A DNA stretch of 64,000 bases from positions 1 through 64,000 of the forward strand of contig NZ_JAAIKR010000003.1 of NCBI RefSeq assembly GCF_018221465.1. The letters are read 5' to 3'. The stretch comes from Shewanella intestini. Its GTDB lineage: Bacteria; Pseudomonadota; Gammaproteobacteria; Enterobacterales; Shewanellaceae. The notes under the pieces are model-generated. The model did no database searches and was not told where the DNA came from. It worked only from the letters and a program-made list of their open reading frames with translations. Numbering within the stretch: the first letter of the stretch is position 1; each line of letters starts with the position of its first letter. Position numbers and translations under genes: made by a program. Below, piece after piece: positions 53,490-62,717 of the stretch.

Positions 53490-54578
53490 ATGAAAAACCT
53501 CGTGTTATATTGCCGCTCTGGTTATGAAAAAGATTGTGCTGCTGAAATTCAATATCGCGCCGGTGAATTAAATGTTGGCGGGTTCGTTAAAACCAATGTT
53601 AACGATGCTTACGTGGTTTATCAGTGTTTTGAAGAAGATGGTGCAGATACTTTAATGCGTATTTTGCCATTATCTTCGATGGTTTTTGCCAGACAAATGT
53701 TTGCAGCGGCTGATTTACTCAGTGCTTTGCCTGAACAAGACCGCGTATCACCTATCGTTGCGGCGTTATCTTCATTAACGCAATGTGGTGATTTACGTGT
53801 TGAAACGCCAGACACTAATGAAGCAAAAGAATTATCAGGTTTTTGCCGCAAATTTACCGTACCACTGCGTCAAGGGCTTAAAAAGTCAGGGGCGTTGCTG
53901 AGCAAAGAAAACCCCAAAAGACCAATTATTCACGTGTGCTTTGTCGCTTCAGGCACGGCGTATGTGGGTTATTCATTAAGTGATAACAGCTCGCCACACT
54001 TTATGGGGATCCCTCGTCTTAAAATGGCTGCGGATGCACCCAGTCGTTCAAGTTTAAAACTTGATGAAGCATTTGGTGCTTTTTTGACAAAAGAAGAGCA
54101 AGAAGTACGTTGTCGTAGTGGTCTTAATGCCGTTGACTTAGGCGCTTGCCCAGGTGGATGGACTTATCAATTAGTCCGCCGTGGTATGATGGTTGCGGCA
54201 ATCGATAATGGCCCAATGAATGAAAAACTGATGGAAACTGGGCAAGTTAAACATTACCGCGCAGATGGTTTCCGCTTTGAGCCACCACGTAAAAACATTT
54301 ATTGGCTAGTTTGTGACATGGTTGAGAAACCATCGCGGGTTGCAGAGTTAATGGAAGCATGGGCGATTAATGGTTGGTTTAAAGAAGCGATTTTTAATTT
54401 AAAATTGCCAATGAAGAGTCGCTTTAAAGAAGTGAAAGTGATCTTAGAAACCATGTCGGCTATTTTGACCGAAAATGAAATTGACTTTCAAATGCAGTGT
54501 AAACATTTATACCATGACCGCGATGAAGTGACGGTTCACTTATGGATTTTCCCTGAAAAAGGCGTGAGTTACGCGTAA
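53490..54578 (+). CDS. rlmM: 23S rRNA (cytidine-2498 2'-O) methyltransferase
   Basis: Methylates C2498 of 23S rRNA using S-adenosylmethionine. 362 residues from the ATG at 53490 (a GTG directly before is an alternative). The N-terminal THUMP-like part (LVLYCRSGYEKDCAAEIQYRA) is followed by the Rossmann methyltransferase domain with NAVDLGACPGGWTYQLV (SAM motif), VAAIDNGPM, and the K-D-K-E-type residues in YWLVCDMVEKP and AIFNLKLPMKSR. Gene order gcvA-DUF423-rlmM is as in E. coli. Confidence 0.95.
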   Translation: MKNLVLYCRSGYEKDCAAEIQYRAGELNVGGFVKTNVNDAYVVYQCFEEDGADTLMRILPLSSMVFARQMFAAADLLSALPEQDRVSPIVAALSSLTQCGDLRVETPDTNEAKELSGFCRKFTVPLRQGLKKSGALLSKENPKRPIIHVCFVASGTAYVGYSLSDNSSPHFMGIPRLKMAADAPSRSSLKLDEAFGAFLTKEEQEVRCRSGLNAVDLGACPGGWTYQLVRRGMMVAAIDNGPMNEKLMETGQVKHYRADGFRFEPPRKNIYWLVCDMVEKPSRVAELMEAWAINGWFKEAIFNLKLPMKSRFKEVKVILETMSAILTENEIDFQMQCKHLYHDRDEVTVHLWIFPEKGVSYA

Positions 54579-54602
54579 CGCTGTATCAGTGAACATGATT
54601 TT

Positions 54603-54627
54603 AAAAGCGCGATATTAGCGCTTTTTT
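54603..54627 (+). terminator. Rho-independent terminator after rlmM
   Basis: AAAAGCGC (54603-54610), 7-base loop, GCGCTTTT (54618-54625) and further T. Confidence 0.85.
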
Positions 54628-54652
54628 TATTGGTGTTTTTTACAGCCGCAAT

Positions 54653-54681
54653 AAAAATGCCCTTGAAGGTTCAAGGGCATT
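54653..54681 (-). terminator. Rho-independent terminator of isocitrate dehydrogenase
   Basis: AATGCCCTTGAA (54656-54667) and TTCAAGGGCATT (54670-54681) form a 12-bp stem; on the minus strand it is followed by a T run, 86 bases past the stop. Confidence 0.85.
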
Positions 54682-54766
54682 GTACTTAAGGGCATTGATA
54701 TCATCAGTTAGCTAAGGTAAATAAATTCTCAACTTAAATGATTGAACCTAACTGTTAACTAGACGA

Positions 54767-55777
54767 TTAACTTAAGCGTTCTAATACGGCTTGGGTGAAG
54801 TCAGTTGTACCATGAGTCCCCCCTAAATCGCGCGTGGTACGATCGCCTTCTTCAATAACCGCTGAAATTGCACTGCGTATTTGGGTTGCTTTATCTTGCA
54901 TACCTAAGTATTCAAGCATTTGAATTGATGCTAAAACCACTGACGTAGGGTTTGCTAAATTTTTACCCGCGATGTCAGGTGCGCTGCCATGTACCGCTTC
55001 AAAAATAGCGGCGTCTTTACCAATGTTTGCCCCTGGTGCCATACCTAATCCGCCGACAAGCCCAGCACATAAGTCTGACAAAATATCACCAAATAAGTTA
55101 GTGGTCACAATCACGTCAAAGTGTTCAGGGTTCATGACTAATTTCATGCAGGTTGCATCAACAATCATTTCTTCGGTGGTGATGTCTGGGTAGCGCTCAC
55201 TGACTTCACGTGCCACTTTTAAAAACAAACCTGAAGTTGACTTCATGATGTTTGCTTTGTGAACGATAGTGACTTTTTTACGATTTTCTTTACGGGCTAA
55301 CTCATACGCGAATGTCGTGATTTGCTCAGCACCTTGGCGAGTAATAATACTGGTCGCTTCTGCTGTTGTACCATCGTCAGAGGTTTTTTGTCCTAAGCCA
55401 GAGTACATACCTTCGGTATTTTCACGCACCGTGATAATGTCAATATTGTCATAGCGTGCTTGTGTGCCTTTGAAAGAGTTCACTGGGCGTACATTGGCAT
55501 AAAGACTAAATTTTTTACGTAAGCTGACATTAATTGAGGTAAACCCCCCACCGACAGGTGTTGTTAGCGGGCCTTTTAATGTAATGCGATTTTTCTCGAT
55601 AAGATCAAGAGTACGCTGTGGGACTAATTCACCGTGTTTTTCTAACGCGGCTAAACCGGCATCAGCAAACTCGTATTCGAAGTCACATCCTACTTTATCA
55701 AGAATTTTTAAAGCTGAATCAATGATGCTTGGACCAATGCCATCACCAGGGATGACTGTAATTGTACGTTTTGACAT
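54767..55777 (-). CDS. NAD-dependent isocitrate dehydrogenase
   Basis: A 336-residue homo-oligomeric beta-decarboxylating dehydrogenase converting isocitrate to 2-oxoglutarate with NAD+. The ATG at 55777 has GGAAGGA upstream; a GTG at 55792 is inside that site. Motifs: ITVIPGDGIGPSIIDSAL, RENTEGMYSGL (isocitrate Arg and Ser/Thr phosphate region), VHKANIMK, VTTNLFGDILSDLCAGLVGGLGMAPGAN and EAVHGSAPDIAGKNLANP. The loop after the second domain (HGSAPDIAGK) is of the NAD type. Shewanella has this enzyme besides an NADP form. It matches SO_1538 as I recall it. A CRP-like site lies upstream. Confidence 0.92.
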   Translation of the reverse strand: MSKRTITVIPGDGIGPSIIDSALKILDKVGCDFEYEFADAGLAALEKHGELVPQRTLDLIEKNRITLKGPLTTPVGGGFTSINVSLRKKFSLYANVRPVNSFKGTQARYDNIDIITVRENTEGMYSGLGQKTSDDGTTAEATSIITRQGAEQITTFAYELARKENRKKVTIVHKANIMKSTSGLFLKVAREVSERYPDITTEEMIVDATCMKLVMNPEHFDVIVTTNLFGDILSDLCAGLVGGLGMAPGANIGKDAAIFEAVHGSAPDIAGKNLANPTSVVLASIQMLEYLGMQDKATQIRSAISAVIEEGDRTTRDLGGTHGTTDFTQAVLERLS

Positions 55778-56118
55778 GGATGTTCCTTCCACTTTTGTGG
55801 TTACTGCAATGGTCAGTTAATGTTGCGACTTGGTCGCGTGACCACGAAATTCATTTATTTATAGCGGCGTATTTTAACGACTTTCATGCTTTATTTACAG
55901 AAAATAGTGAACTGAATCACATTATTTTTTGCTGTTGTCAATAATTCCCACTGTGATTGCTTTATTATGACAAGCCTAAATATTGGATATTGGGTTATTT
56001 TGACATAACTAGATAAAAATCAATAATAAAATGCACTTAAGAATAGGTAGTTACCTCATTTTAGGAAAACGACTTTAGTCTAGTATGCCAAATTGATAAT
56101 AAGAAAAAGAGGGCGAAT
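55778..56118. other. Divergent promoter region isocitrate dehydrogenase / S9 peptidase
   Basis: 341 bases with promoters for both flanking genes and the CRP-like site listed separately. No gene or hairpin is seen. Confidence 0.45.
55906..55921. promoter_or_regulatory. CRP-like site
   Basis: AGTGAACTGAATCACA matches TGTGA-N6-TCACA at 9 of 10 bases. It lies ~130 bases before isocitrate dehydrogenase and ~200 bases before the S9 peptidase gene. Confidence 0.5.
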
Positions 56119-58896
56119 GTGAGATTGATTAAAATGATGCCAATTGCCATGGCTGTCAGTGCGATAACGCTGAGTGTTTTTACATCGGCCACAGCCAAGC
56201 AATTAACACTTGAAGACATTATGAGTTTTGAAACGCTGCAACAACCGGTGATTTCAAATAATGGAACTGTCATTGCTGTTGAGGCGAAACCAGACCGTGG
56301 TGATAGCCGTGTACTCGTGACTGTGATGGGAGAAAAACAAAAGCAATTCACGATTGCTAATGGCTCGCAAGTACAAACATCGGCAGATGGTCAGTTTGTG
56401 ATGGCGACGATCCCCCCCACGTTACTTGAGCAAGAAACAGCGGATAAAAAGTCATTAACCAATAACTTAATTGTGCTGAACACCCAAAATGGGCGGCAAA
56501 CCGAATTTAAACGCGTCAAACATGCTGAATTTAGTCTCGATGGTAAATTTATTGCGATTGAATTTGAGCCGTTAGATAACCAAGACACAGATTCAGAGAC
56601 AGATAAGCCAGTTAAAGAGATTGAAGAAGCCGATATTGGCAATGGGTTGTCATTAATTCAATTGGCCAATGACAAACGTATCGACTTTGATCATGTGACT
56701 CAGTGGGTTTTTGATGATAAAAGTACGGCATTTTCAGCCGCTATTAATGATACGACGACCAACTTACATCAAGTTAAATGGGTTGATCTCACGACGCAAA
56801 AACAAACCGTTGTGTTTGACTCTAATACGTTACAAGTTGGCCATATTGCTATTTCAACTCTAGCGCAAAAGTTAGCGTTTACTGTTGGCGATAGCCAAGC
56901 GTTGCGTTGGGGACGTGAATACCAACTTAAGTTGGTGGACTTAAACAATAATAAACTCATTACATTACCCAATACCAAAGAATGGACACTTAATCAGTAC
57001 AGCTCACTTACGTTTTCAAATGATGGCGAACGATTGTTCTTTGGCCGTGTACCCAGTGTGAAGCCGCAACAACAAATTGCTCAGTACAAAACAAAAGCGG
57101 ATGTTGTTGATCGTAATATCATTGTCGGTCAGCGCAATCTTCGTGTATGGCACGGTGATGATCCCAAAATTAAACCGCAAGAAGTCAAAGAATATAATAA
57201 ACAGTTAAAGCATACCTATTTAGCGGTTTTGCATATTCAAGCTAACAGAATTGTGCAACTGGCAACCAAGGCCATTCCTGATGTGAATATGGGGCAGCAA
57301 AAACGTTATTTGCTTGCCAGTTCAAATTTGCCATATCAAAAGATGACTACATGGGCGGGGTTTTATCGTGACGTTTATTTAATTGACTTAAATACGGGTA
57401 ATCACAACTTAGTGCTGGCACAGCAATCTAGTTATGCGATGCCAACATTATCACCTCACGCCAAGTTTGTTGCTTACTATAAACAAGGTGACGTATTCCT
57501 TTACGACATTAGCAATAATCGTAAACATAACCTTACTCACAATTTAAGCGTTTCTTTTGCAAATGAAGACCATGATTATCCAAGCCTTGCGCCTGGTTAT
57601 GGTTTTGGCCCTTGGGTTGAAGATGATAGCGGTATTGTGGTGTATGACAAATTTGATACATGGCAGTTTAACACCACATCACACACCGGATTTATGCTAA
57701 CCAACGGTAAAGGTCGGCAACAAAATATCGAGTTTCGTTTAAGCGGTTTAGTGAATAAACCCAATACTCAAACTACGCTAAAGCAAGGTGAAACCTTATT
57801 ATTAAAAGGTTATAGCCACAGCACTAAGGCTGATAACTTTTATTTAGCTAAAGAGGATGAGTCTGGTGTTAAAGCGGTATTAGAAACGCAAAGTAAACTG
57901 AAGGTTGCAGCGAGAGCATCTGATAACCAAACGATTGTATATACCCAGCAACGTTATGACCAATATCCAGATTTAAAGGTTGCTAACTTAACTTCTCCAG
58001 CTAAAGCTATTCAAATTACTGAGCTTGATAAACAACGCGATGGGTTTGCATGGGGACAATCAGAGTTAGTTCATTGGCGTGACGGTGATGGCAAAAAAAC
58101 TGATGGTGTATTAATTAAACCGACGAATTATCAACAAGGTAAGCAATACCCTGTATTGGTTTATTTTTATCGCTTTATGAGCGATAGATTACATGCTTTC
58201 CCTGACATGAAAATCAACCATCGGCCTAATTTTGCATGGTATGCAGACAATGGTTATGCCATTTTCTTACCCGATATTCGCTTTGAAGTGGGTTACCCAG
58301 GGCAATCCGCGGTTAAAGGATTAACATCTGGGGTACAGAAAATTATTGATTTGGGAATCGCTGACCCTGATGCAATCGGCATTCAAGGACACTCTTGGGG
58401 TGGGTATCAAACCGCTTTTGCTGTTACCCAAACGGATATTTTTAAAGCCGCAGTGAGCGGGGCGCCGGTGTCAAATATGACCAGTGCCTACAGTGGTATT
58501 CGACATGGTAGTGGCTTAGCGCGTCAGTTCCAGTATGAAACAGGGCAAAGCCGTATTGGCGAGTCGTTATTTAAGTCGCCGCAAAAATACATTGAAAATT
58601 CGCCTATATTTTATGCAGAACGTATTCACACACCAATGATGATTATGTTTGGTGATAAAGATGATGCCGTGCCTTGGGAACAAGGTATTGAAATGTATTT
58701 AGCTATGCGCCGTGCTGGCAAAGACGTGGTGTTGTTGCAATATCAAGATGAACCGCATCATTTGAAAAAGTACCCGAACAAGCTCGACTATTCAATTCGG
58801 ATGATGGAGTACTTTGAGCATTACTTAAAAGGCAAACCTGCGCCTAAATGGTTAACACAAGGTGAAGCTTATCAAGAATATAAATCAGCTAATTAA
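56119..58896 (+). CDS. S9 family (prolyl oligopeptidase-type) peptidase, exported
   Basis: A 925-residue exported serine peptidase. The GTG start has AGAGGG five bases upstream and opens a signal peptide MRLIKMMPIAMAVSAIT...TATA. The N-terminal ~600 residues form a beta-propeller-like region (repeats such as WTLNQYSSLTFSNDGERLFFGR and YAMPTLSPHAKFVAYY). The C-terminal alpha/beta hydrolase has the nucleophile GIQGHSWGGYQTAF, Asp in MFGDKDDAVPWEQG and His in QDEPHHL. At 925 residues it is longer than dipeptidyl peptidase IV but normal for the large Shewanella/Alteromonas S9 group. It should degrade peptides in the periplasm or outside the cell. Confidence 0.92.
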   Translation: MRLIKMMPIAMAVSAITLSVFTSATAKQLTLEDIMSFETLQQPVISNNGTVIAVEAKPDRGDSRVLVTVMGEKQKQFTIANGSQVQTSADGQFVMATIPPTLLEQETADKKSLTNNLIVLNTQNGRQTEFKRVKHAEFSLDGKFIAIEFEPLDNQDTDSETDKPVKEIEEADIGNGLSLIQLANDKRIDFDHVTQWVFDDKSTAFSAAINDTTTNLHQVKWVDLTTQKQTVVFDSNTLQVGHIAISTLAQKLAFTVGDSQALRWGREYQLKLVDLNNNKLITLPNTKEWTLNQYSSLTFSNDGERLFFGRVPSVKPQQQIAQYKTKADVVDRNIIVGQRNLRVWHGDDPKIKPQEVKEYNKQLKHTYLAVLHIQANRIVQLATKAIPDVNMGQQKRYLLASSNLPYQKMTTWAGFYRDVYLIDLNTGNHNLVLAQQSSYAMPTLSPHAKFVAYYKQGDVFLYDISNNRKHNLTHNLSVSFANEDHDYPSLAPGYGFGPWVEDDSGIVVYDKFDTWQFNTTSHTGFMLTNGKGRQQNIEFRLSGLVNKPNTQTTLKQGETLLLKGYSHSTKADNFYLAKEDESGVKAVLETQSKLKVAARASDNQTIVYTQQRYDQYPDLKVANLTSPAKAIQITELDKQRDGFAWGQSELVHWRDGDGKKTDGVLIKPTNYQQGKQYPVLVYFYRFMSDRLHAFPDMKINHRPNFAWYADNGYAIFLPDIRFEVGYPGQSAVKGLTSGVQKIIDLGIADPDAIGIQGHSWGGYQTAFAVTQTDIFKAAVSGAPVSNMTSAYSGIRHGSGLARQFQYETGQSRIGESLFKSPQKYIENSPIFYAERIHTPMMIMFGDKDDAVPWEQGIEMYLAMRRAGKDVVLLQYQDEPHHLKKYPNKLDYSIRMMEYFEHYLKGKPAPKWLTQGEAYQEYKSAN

Positions 58897-58943
58897 TGGC
58901 AACGATGGCTGATTTTAATCGTTAGCTAAACCTTGAACAAATG

Positions 58944-58976
58944 AAAAACCGCAATCCGCTCATTGCGGTTTTTTTG
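58944..58976. terminator. Rho-independent terminator after the S9 peptidase
   Basis: AAAAACCGCAAT (58944-58955), 6-base loop, ATTGCGGTTTTT (58962-58973) and more T. Confidence 0.93.
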
Positions 58977-59217
58977 TATTTGCAAAATGCCAATAGCGAC
59001 AACGTTGTTTGCGAAACTGGCGTGATAATGACGCTTGGTAATCAATGAATGAGCGCGATGGAAATAATGTTGGATAACGCTCAATAGAAGTGAGCCAATT
59101 AAAATTATCAATTGGCATTAAAGTTGCATTTGTCTCGATTAGGTTTGATCCTGTCATTGCAATGACAGCGTTAAATTGTGGGAGTTCTGGTGAGCCGTAA
59201 ACCAATAACAATCCCAT
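58960..59217 (-). CDS. Doubtful 85-residue hypothetical protein
   Basis: A minus-strand frame reading MGLLLVYGSPELPQFNAVIAM ... SRQFRKQRCRYWHFANTKKPQ in even, protein-like composition. It has no ribosome binding site, ends inside the S9 terminator and covers the sigma-54 promoter of fliK. It may be a remnant of a longer gene or chance. No family recognised. Confidence 0.25.
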   Translation of the reverse strand: MGLLLVYGSPELPQFNAVIAMTGSNLIETNATLMPIDNFNWLTSIERYPTLFPSRSFIDYQASLSRQFRKQRCRYWHFANTKKPQ

Positions 59218-59304
59218 TTTATACTGTGTTAAATGGCGTAAAGTTAAACCGTTAGGCCGTTATTGGGTAAATACCATCAGCAAAAACATATTGTGAGGCA
59301 TATT
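58977..59304. other. fliK upstream region
   Basis: About 330 bases containing the sigma-54 promoter and, at 59239-59263, sigma-28-like elements with wrong spacing. Apart from the doubtful minus-strand frame nothing else is seen; no fliJ remnant is evident. Confidence 0.5.
59113..59128 (+). promoter_or_regulatory. Sigma-54 (RpoN) promoter of the fliK operon
   Basis: TGGCATTAAAGTTGCA fits the -24/-12 consensus TGGCACG-N4-TTGCA at 14 of 16 positions (two C/G bases replaced by T), with GG and GC exactly ten bases apart. Transcription should start near 59140, leaving a 165-base leader before fliK. Polar flagellar middle genes are normally sigma-54-dependent (FlrA/FlrC). Confidence 0.8.
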
Positions 59305-61011
59305 ATGCAGCAAATGAATCAAATTATATTTGGTAAAAGCAGTAAAACTGCATCTAATTCGACGATAAAAATGTCGAAAACGGATGATAGTCAATCATTT
59401 GCTGAAGCATTGAGTAATGCGAGTGAAAAAAAATCTTTAACGAAGATTCATCAAATCTATTCTGATAAAAATGAAAAATCATCTGAAATAAAGTCGCACG
59501 AAACAAAATCGGCAGACAAAAAAGAGAAAAAAGATGACACCACTGACGATGGTGCTGAAATGATATTTGCCCAACTATCAATGTCTGAAAATCTTAAACG
59601 TGAAAATAATGAAGGCGGAAAAATATTGCCGTCTGATGATGCTACGGGTGACGAAAGTCAAATTTCTGCCACATCAGACGATGACACTAATTTGTTTGTT
59701 GAAACCTTACCATTAGCCACACAGCAACAAACACCTGAACAATTAATCGATAAACTCAATAATACTCAATTGCAGGACTTAATGGGGTTTAGTGGTCAAA
59801 GTAAAGCACAACTTCAAGCAATGAATAAAGCGGATTTAAACCAGTTAATCTCAGATTATAATATGCAAGCGCCTGTTGTTGATGAGTCAATTTTATCAAT
59901 GGCAGAAGCAGATATGGAGGGGATTAATCCACTTGCTGCGACCCAAGGCTCTAGCTCTGCCAATAAATTAGATGCGCAGCAAGCTGCTAAAATTGATGCA
60001 TTACTTAATCAAATGCCTGCTGACAACAAATTAACGGCTAGCAGCACTAAAACTTCTAGCGATAAAGCCGTGATGGACATGTTAAATCAATTACTGCCAG
60101 CGCAAGATGCCAAAGCTGATAAGGATAAACTTGCTGGCGTTAAAATTGATGAAAACATTGCTGCGCAAATGTCTTTAAAAGTGTCGCAACGAAAGCCTGA
60201 GGGCGATGTGGTTAGCTTAAGCGCTGCTGCGGTTAATTCTGCGAGTAAAAATGTGGCAGAAGGTAATATCTTAGGCGAAAAAGCAACGACTACTAATGCT
60301 GCAAAAACCGGTGGTGATACTGCCATTGAAGGCGTTATTAAATCAGTAACGAATAATGGCCCAGATAAAGCGCTTAATACGGTTAATGCGGCCATAGCTA
60401 ATGCGCCAACAATGACGGCCAGTAATGCAACAGCCCAAGCCCATTTAGATAATATTAGCCTTGATGATGCCGATACGACTTCTACTATTGATGGCGTTAA
60501 GTCGTTGCAAAATCAAAGTAGTTTTACCCCTGTTCATAAGTCTGATGTGCCGCAATTTCAATTGTCGCTAAGAGCTAATGCCGAAGGAGGCAATCAGATG
60601 CAGGAGATGATCCAGCGATTCTCTCCATTAATGAAGCAGCAATTGATGACGATGGTGTCAAATGGAGTACATCATGCTGAAATTAGGCTTGATCCCGCCG
60701 AATTAGGCTCAATGATGGTCAAGATTCAAGTTCAAGGCGATCAAACTCAAGTTCAATTTCATGCCGCGCATCAACAAACCCGTGATGTATTAGAGCAAGC
60801 CATTCCAAGGTTAAGAGATATGTTAGCCCAAGAAGGAATGAATCTAACTGATAGCCAAGTTTCCCAACAAGGTTCAGAGCAACAACAAGAACGCTCTTCA
60901 GGCCAACCAATGGAGCAACATGCAAATTTGGATGAAATAGCAGCACAAGAGCCACAAGCGGTTAGAAATACTGCGGCAAGTTCTCATTCAGGTATAGATT
61001 ATTATGCATAA
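59305..61011 (+). CDS. fliK: Flagellar hook-length control protein FliK
   Basis: A 568-residue secreted ruler protein that sets hook length and triggers the FlhB specificity switch. The ATG at 59305 has GAGG 6 bases upstream; the frame is open from a TTG at 59263. The N-terminal and middle parts are Ser/Asp/Lys- and Asn/Ala-rich and disordered. The C-terminal Flg_hook domain (~435-540) shows MVSNGVHHAEIRLDPAELGSMMVKIQVQGDQTQVQFHAAHQQTRDVLEQAIPRLRDML (in parts: IRLDPAELGSMMVKI, QFHAAHQQTRDVLEQ). A Gln-rich tail ends it. It leads fliKLMNOP, and no fliJ lies upstream. Confidence 0.9.
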   Translation: MQQMNQIIFGKSSKTASNSTIKMSKTDDSQSFAEALSNASEKKSLTKIHQIYSDKNEKSSEIKSHETKSADKKEKKDDTTDDGAEMIFAQLSMSENLKRENNEGGKILPSDDATGDESQISATSDDDTNLFVETLPLATQQQTPEQLIDKLNNTQLQDLMGFSGQSKAQLQAMNKADLNQLISDYNMQAPVVDESILSMAEADMEGINPLAATQGSSSANKLDAQQAAKIDALLNQMPADNKLTASSTKTSSDKAVMDMLNQLLPAQDAKADKDKLAGVKIDENIAAQMSLKVSQRKPEGDVVSLSAAAVNSASKNVAEGNILGEKATTTNAAKTGGDTAIEGVIKSVTNNGPDKALNTVNAAIANAPTMTASNATAQAHLDNISLDDADTTSTIDGVKSLQNQSSFTPVHKSDVPQFQLSLRANAEGGNQMQEMIQRFSPLMKQQLMTMVSNGVHHAEIRLDPAELGSMMVKIQVQGDQTQVQFHAAHQQTRDVLEQAIPRLRDMLAQEGMNLTDSQVSQQGSEQQQERSSGQPMEQHANLDEIAAQEPQAVRNTAASSHSGIDYYA

Positions 61012-61105
61012 GTAGTTAACCTATAGTAATCTGAACAAAACAATTGCAGTATTAACTAATTACGTCGTTAAGATACATGTGTCAACAATTGGAACAGATT
61101 AATCC

Positions 61106-61630
61106 ATGGCAGAACAAGAATTAGAATTAAATGAAAATGGCGCGGGTAAAAAAAGTAAGAAGTTACTTTTTATCATTATCGGTGTGGTGTTAGTCGCTGG
61201 TATTGGTGTCGGAGCATGGTTATTTTTAAGTGGAGGCAGTAATGATGCAACCCCTACAGAAAACGCCGAAGTCGTACCAGGTGAAACAGCAAATGTCACC
61301 ACTGATAATAGTAGCGAAGCCAATTATGTCGGTATGCCAAGGCCGTTTCTCTTTAACTTGCCGGGCTTAACGCGTTCAAGATTAGTGGAAATAAAAGTGC
61401 AATTGATGGTTCGCGGTGATGATGATGTATTAACTAAAAAGCACATCCCATTAATTGAAGATGCATTATTAACTACCTTTAGTGCTGCCGATTATGAAAA
61501 ACTCAGTACCCAAGTGGGAAAAGATGAACTAAGAAAACTGGCATTATTGAATGTTCAAAATACACTTCAAGCAGTAACAGGTCGAAAAGTAGTTGAGAAA
61601 GTATTATTTACCGGTTTTGTTATGCAGTAA
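61106..61630 (+). CDS. fliL: Flagellar basal body-associated protein FliL
   Basis: A 174-residue single-pass inner-membrane protein that rings and supports the stator. An acidic/Lys-rich cytoplasmic start (ELELNENGAGKKSKK) precedes the helix LLFIIIGVVLVAGIGVGAWLFL and the periplasmic SPFH-like domain (VEIKVQLMVRGDDDVL, ENALL-type IEDALLTTFSAADYEKLSTQVGKDELR). It lies 94 bases after fliK. Length is normal. Confidence 0.94.
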   Translation: MAEQELELNENGAGKKSKKLLFIIIGVVLVAGIGVGAWLFLSGGSNDATPTENAEVVPGETANVTTDNSSEANYVGMPRPFLFNLPGLTRSRLVEIKVQLMVRGDDDVLTKKHIPLIEDALLTTFSAADYEKLSTQVGKDELRKLALLNVQNTLQAVTGRKVVEKVLFTGFVMQ

Positions 61631-61676
61631 TCGCTGCAACTAAAATCAAGTTAACGCAAGCAATTAAGGCCAAAAT

Positions 61677-62708
61677 GTGAGTGATTTATTAAGCCAAGAC
61701 GAGATTGATGCCCTGCTGCATGGGGTAGACGATGTTGAGGAAGATGATGTTGATGATGTTGCGGTAGCCGATGCCCGATCATATGATTTCTCATCTCAAG
61801 ATCGTATCGTTCGTGGCCGTATGCCAACGCTTGAAATCGTTAATGAACGTTTTGCGCGTCATTTAAGAATTAGCATGTTTAATATGATGCGACGGGCAGC
61901 CGAAGTGTCAATTAATGGTGTGCAAATGCTTAAGTTTGGTGAATATGTGCATACCTTATTTGTACCAACTAGTTTAAATATGGTGCGTTTTAGCCCTTTA
62001 AAAGGTACGGCACTGATTACCATGGAAGCCCGCTTGGTGTTCATCTTGGTGGATAACTTTTTTGGCGGCGATGGGCGTTTTCATGCAAAAATTGAAGGTC
62101 GCGAATTTACGCCTACTGAACGACGTATTGTTCAACTACTGTTGAAAATTATTTTTGAAGATTATAAAGATGCTTGGGCACCTGTGATGGATGTTGAGTT
62201 TGAATATTTAGACTCAGAAGTTAACCCGGCGATGGCCAACATTGTGAGTCCAACAGAAGTGGTCGTTATTAACTCATTCCATATTGAAGTTGATGGTGGT
62301 GGCGGTGATTTTCATATCACAATGCCATATTCAATGATTGAGCCGATTCGTGAATTGCTTGATGCGGGTGTGCAAAGTGATAAGCAAGATACCGATATGC
62401 GTTGGTCGCAAGCATTGCGTGATGAAATTATGGATGTTGAAGTCGGCATCGATGCCAATATTGTTGAAAAAGAACTCTCTCTTCGTGAGGTGATGGAGTT
62501 ACGTGCTGGCGATATCGTACCAATTGAATTGCCTGAACATATTATGATGCGCGTTGAAGATTTACCGACATTCCGGTGTAAAATGGGGCAGTCTCGTGAG
62601 AATTTAGCATTGAAAGTCAGTGAGAGAATTGCCCGTCCAGAGACAGTGAAATCAGAATTACAATTAGTCACACGCAAAGGTAAGTCGCGTGATTTGTCAG
62701 AGTTATAA
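61677..62708 (+). CDS. fliM: Flagellar motor switch protein FliM
   Basis: A 343-residue C-ring protein that binds phospho-CheY and sets the direction of rotation. The GTG start is followed by SDLLSQDEIDALLHGVDD, the CheY-binding LSQxEIDALL motif. The middle CheC-like domain (YDFSSQDRIVRGRMPTLEIVNERFARHLRISMFN, in parts FSSQDRIVRGRMPTLE) and the C-terminal SpoA domain (MELRAGDIVPIELPEHI) are intact. AAGG precedes the start. Confidence 0.96.
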   Translation: MSDLLSQDEIDALLHGVDDVEEDDVDDVAVADARSYDFSSQDRIVRGRMPTLEIVNERFARHLRISMFNMMRRAAEVSINGVQMLKFGEYVHTLFVPTSLNMVRFSPLKGTALITMEARLVFILVDNFFGGDGRFHAKIEGREFTPTERRIVQLLLKIIFEDYKDAWAPVMDVEFEYLDSEVNPAMANIVSPTEVVVINSFHIEVDGGGGDFHITMPYSMIEPIRELLDAGVQSDKQDTDMRWSQALRDEIMDVEVGIDANIVEKELSLREVMELRAGDIVPIELPEHIMMRVEDLPTFRCKMGQSRENLALKVSERIARPETVKSELQLVTRKGKSRDLSEL

Positions 62709-62717
62709 GGTGAGACA

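Noticed and set aside
59239-59263. Sigma-28-like elements TAAAGTTA and GCCGTTAT before fliK
   Set aside because: The spacer is 9 bases where about 11 is needed, and a far better sigma-54 promoter lies just upstream.
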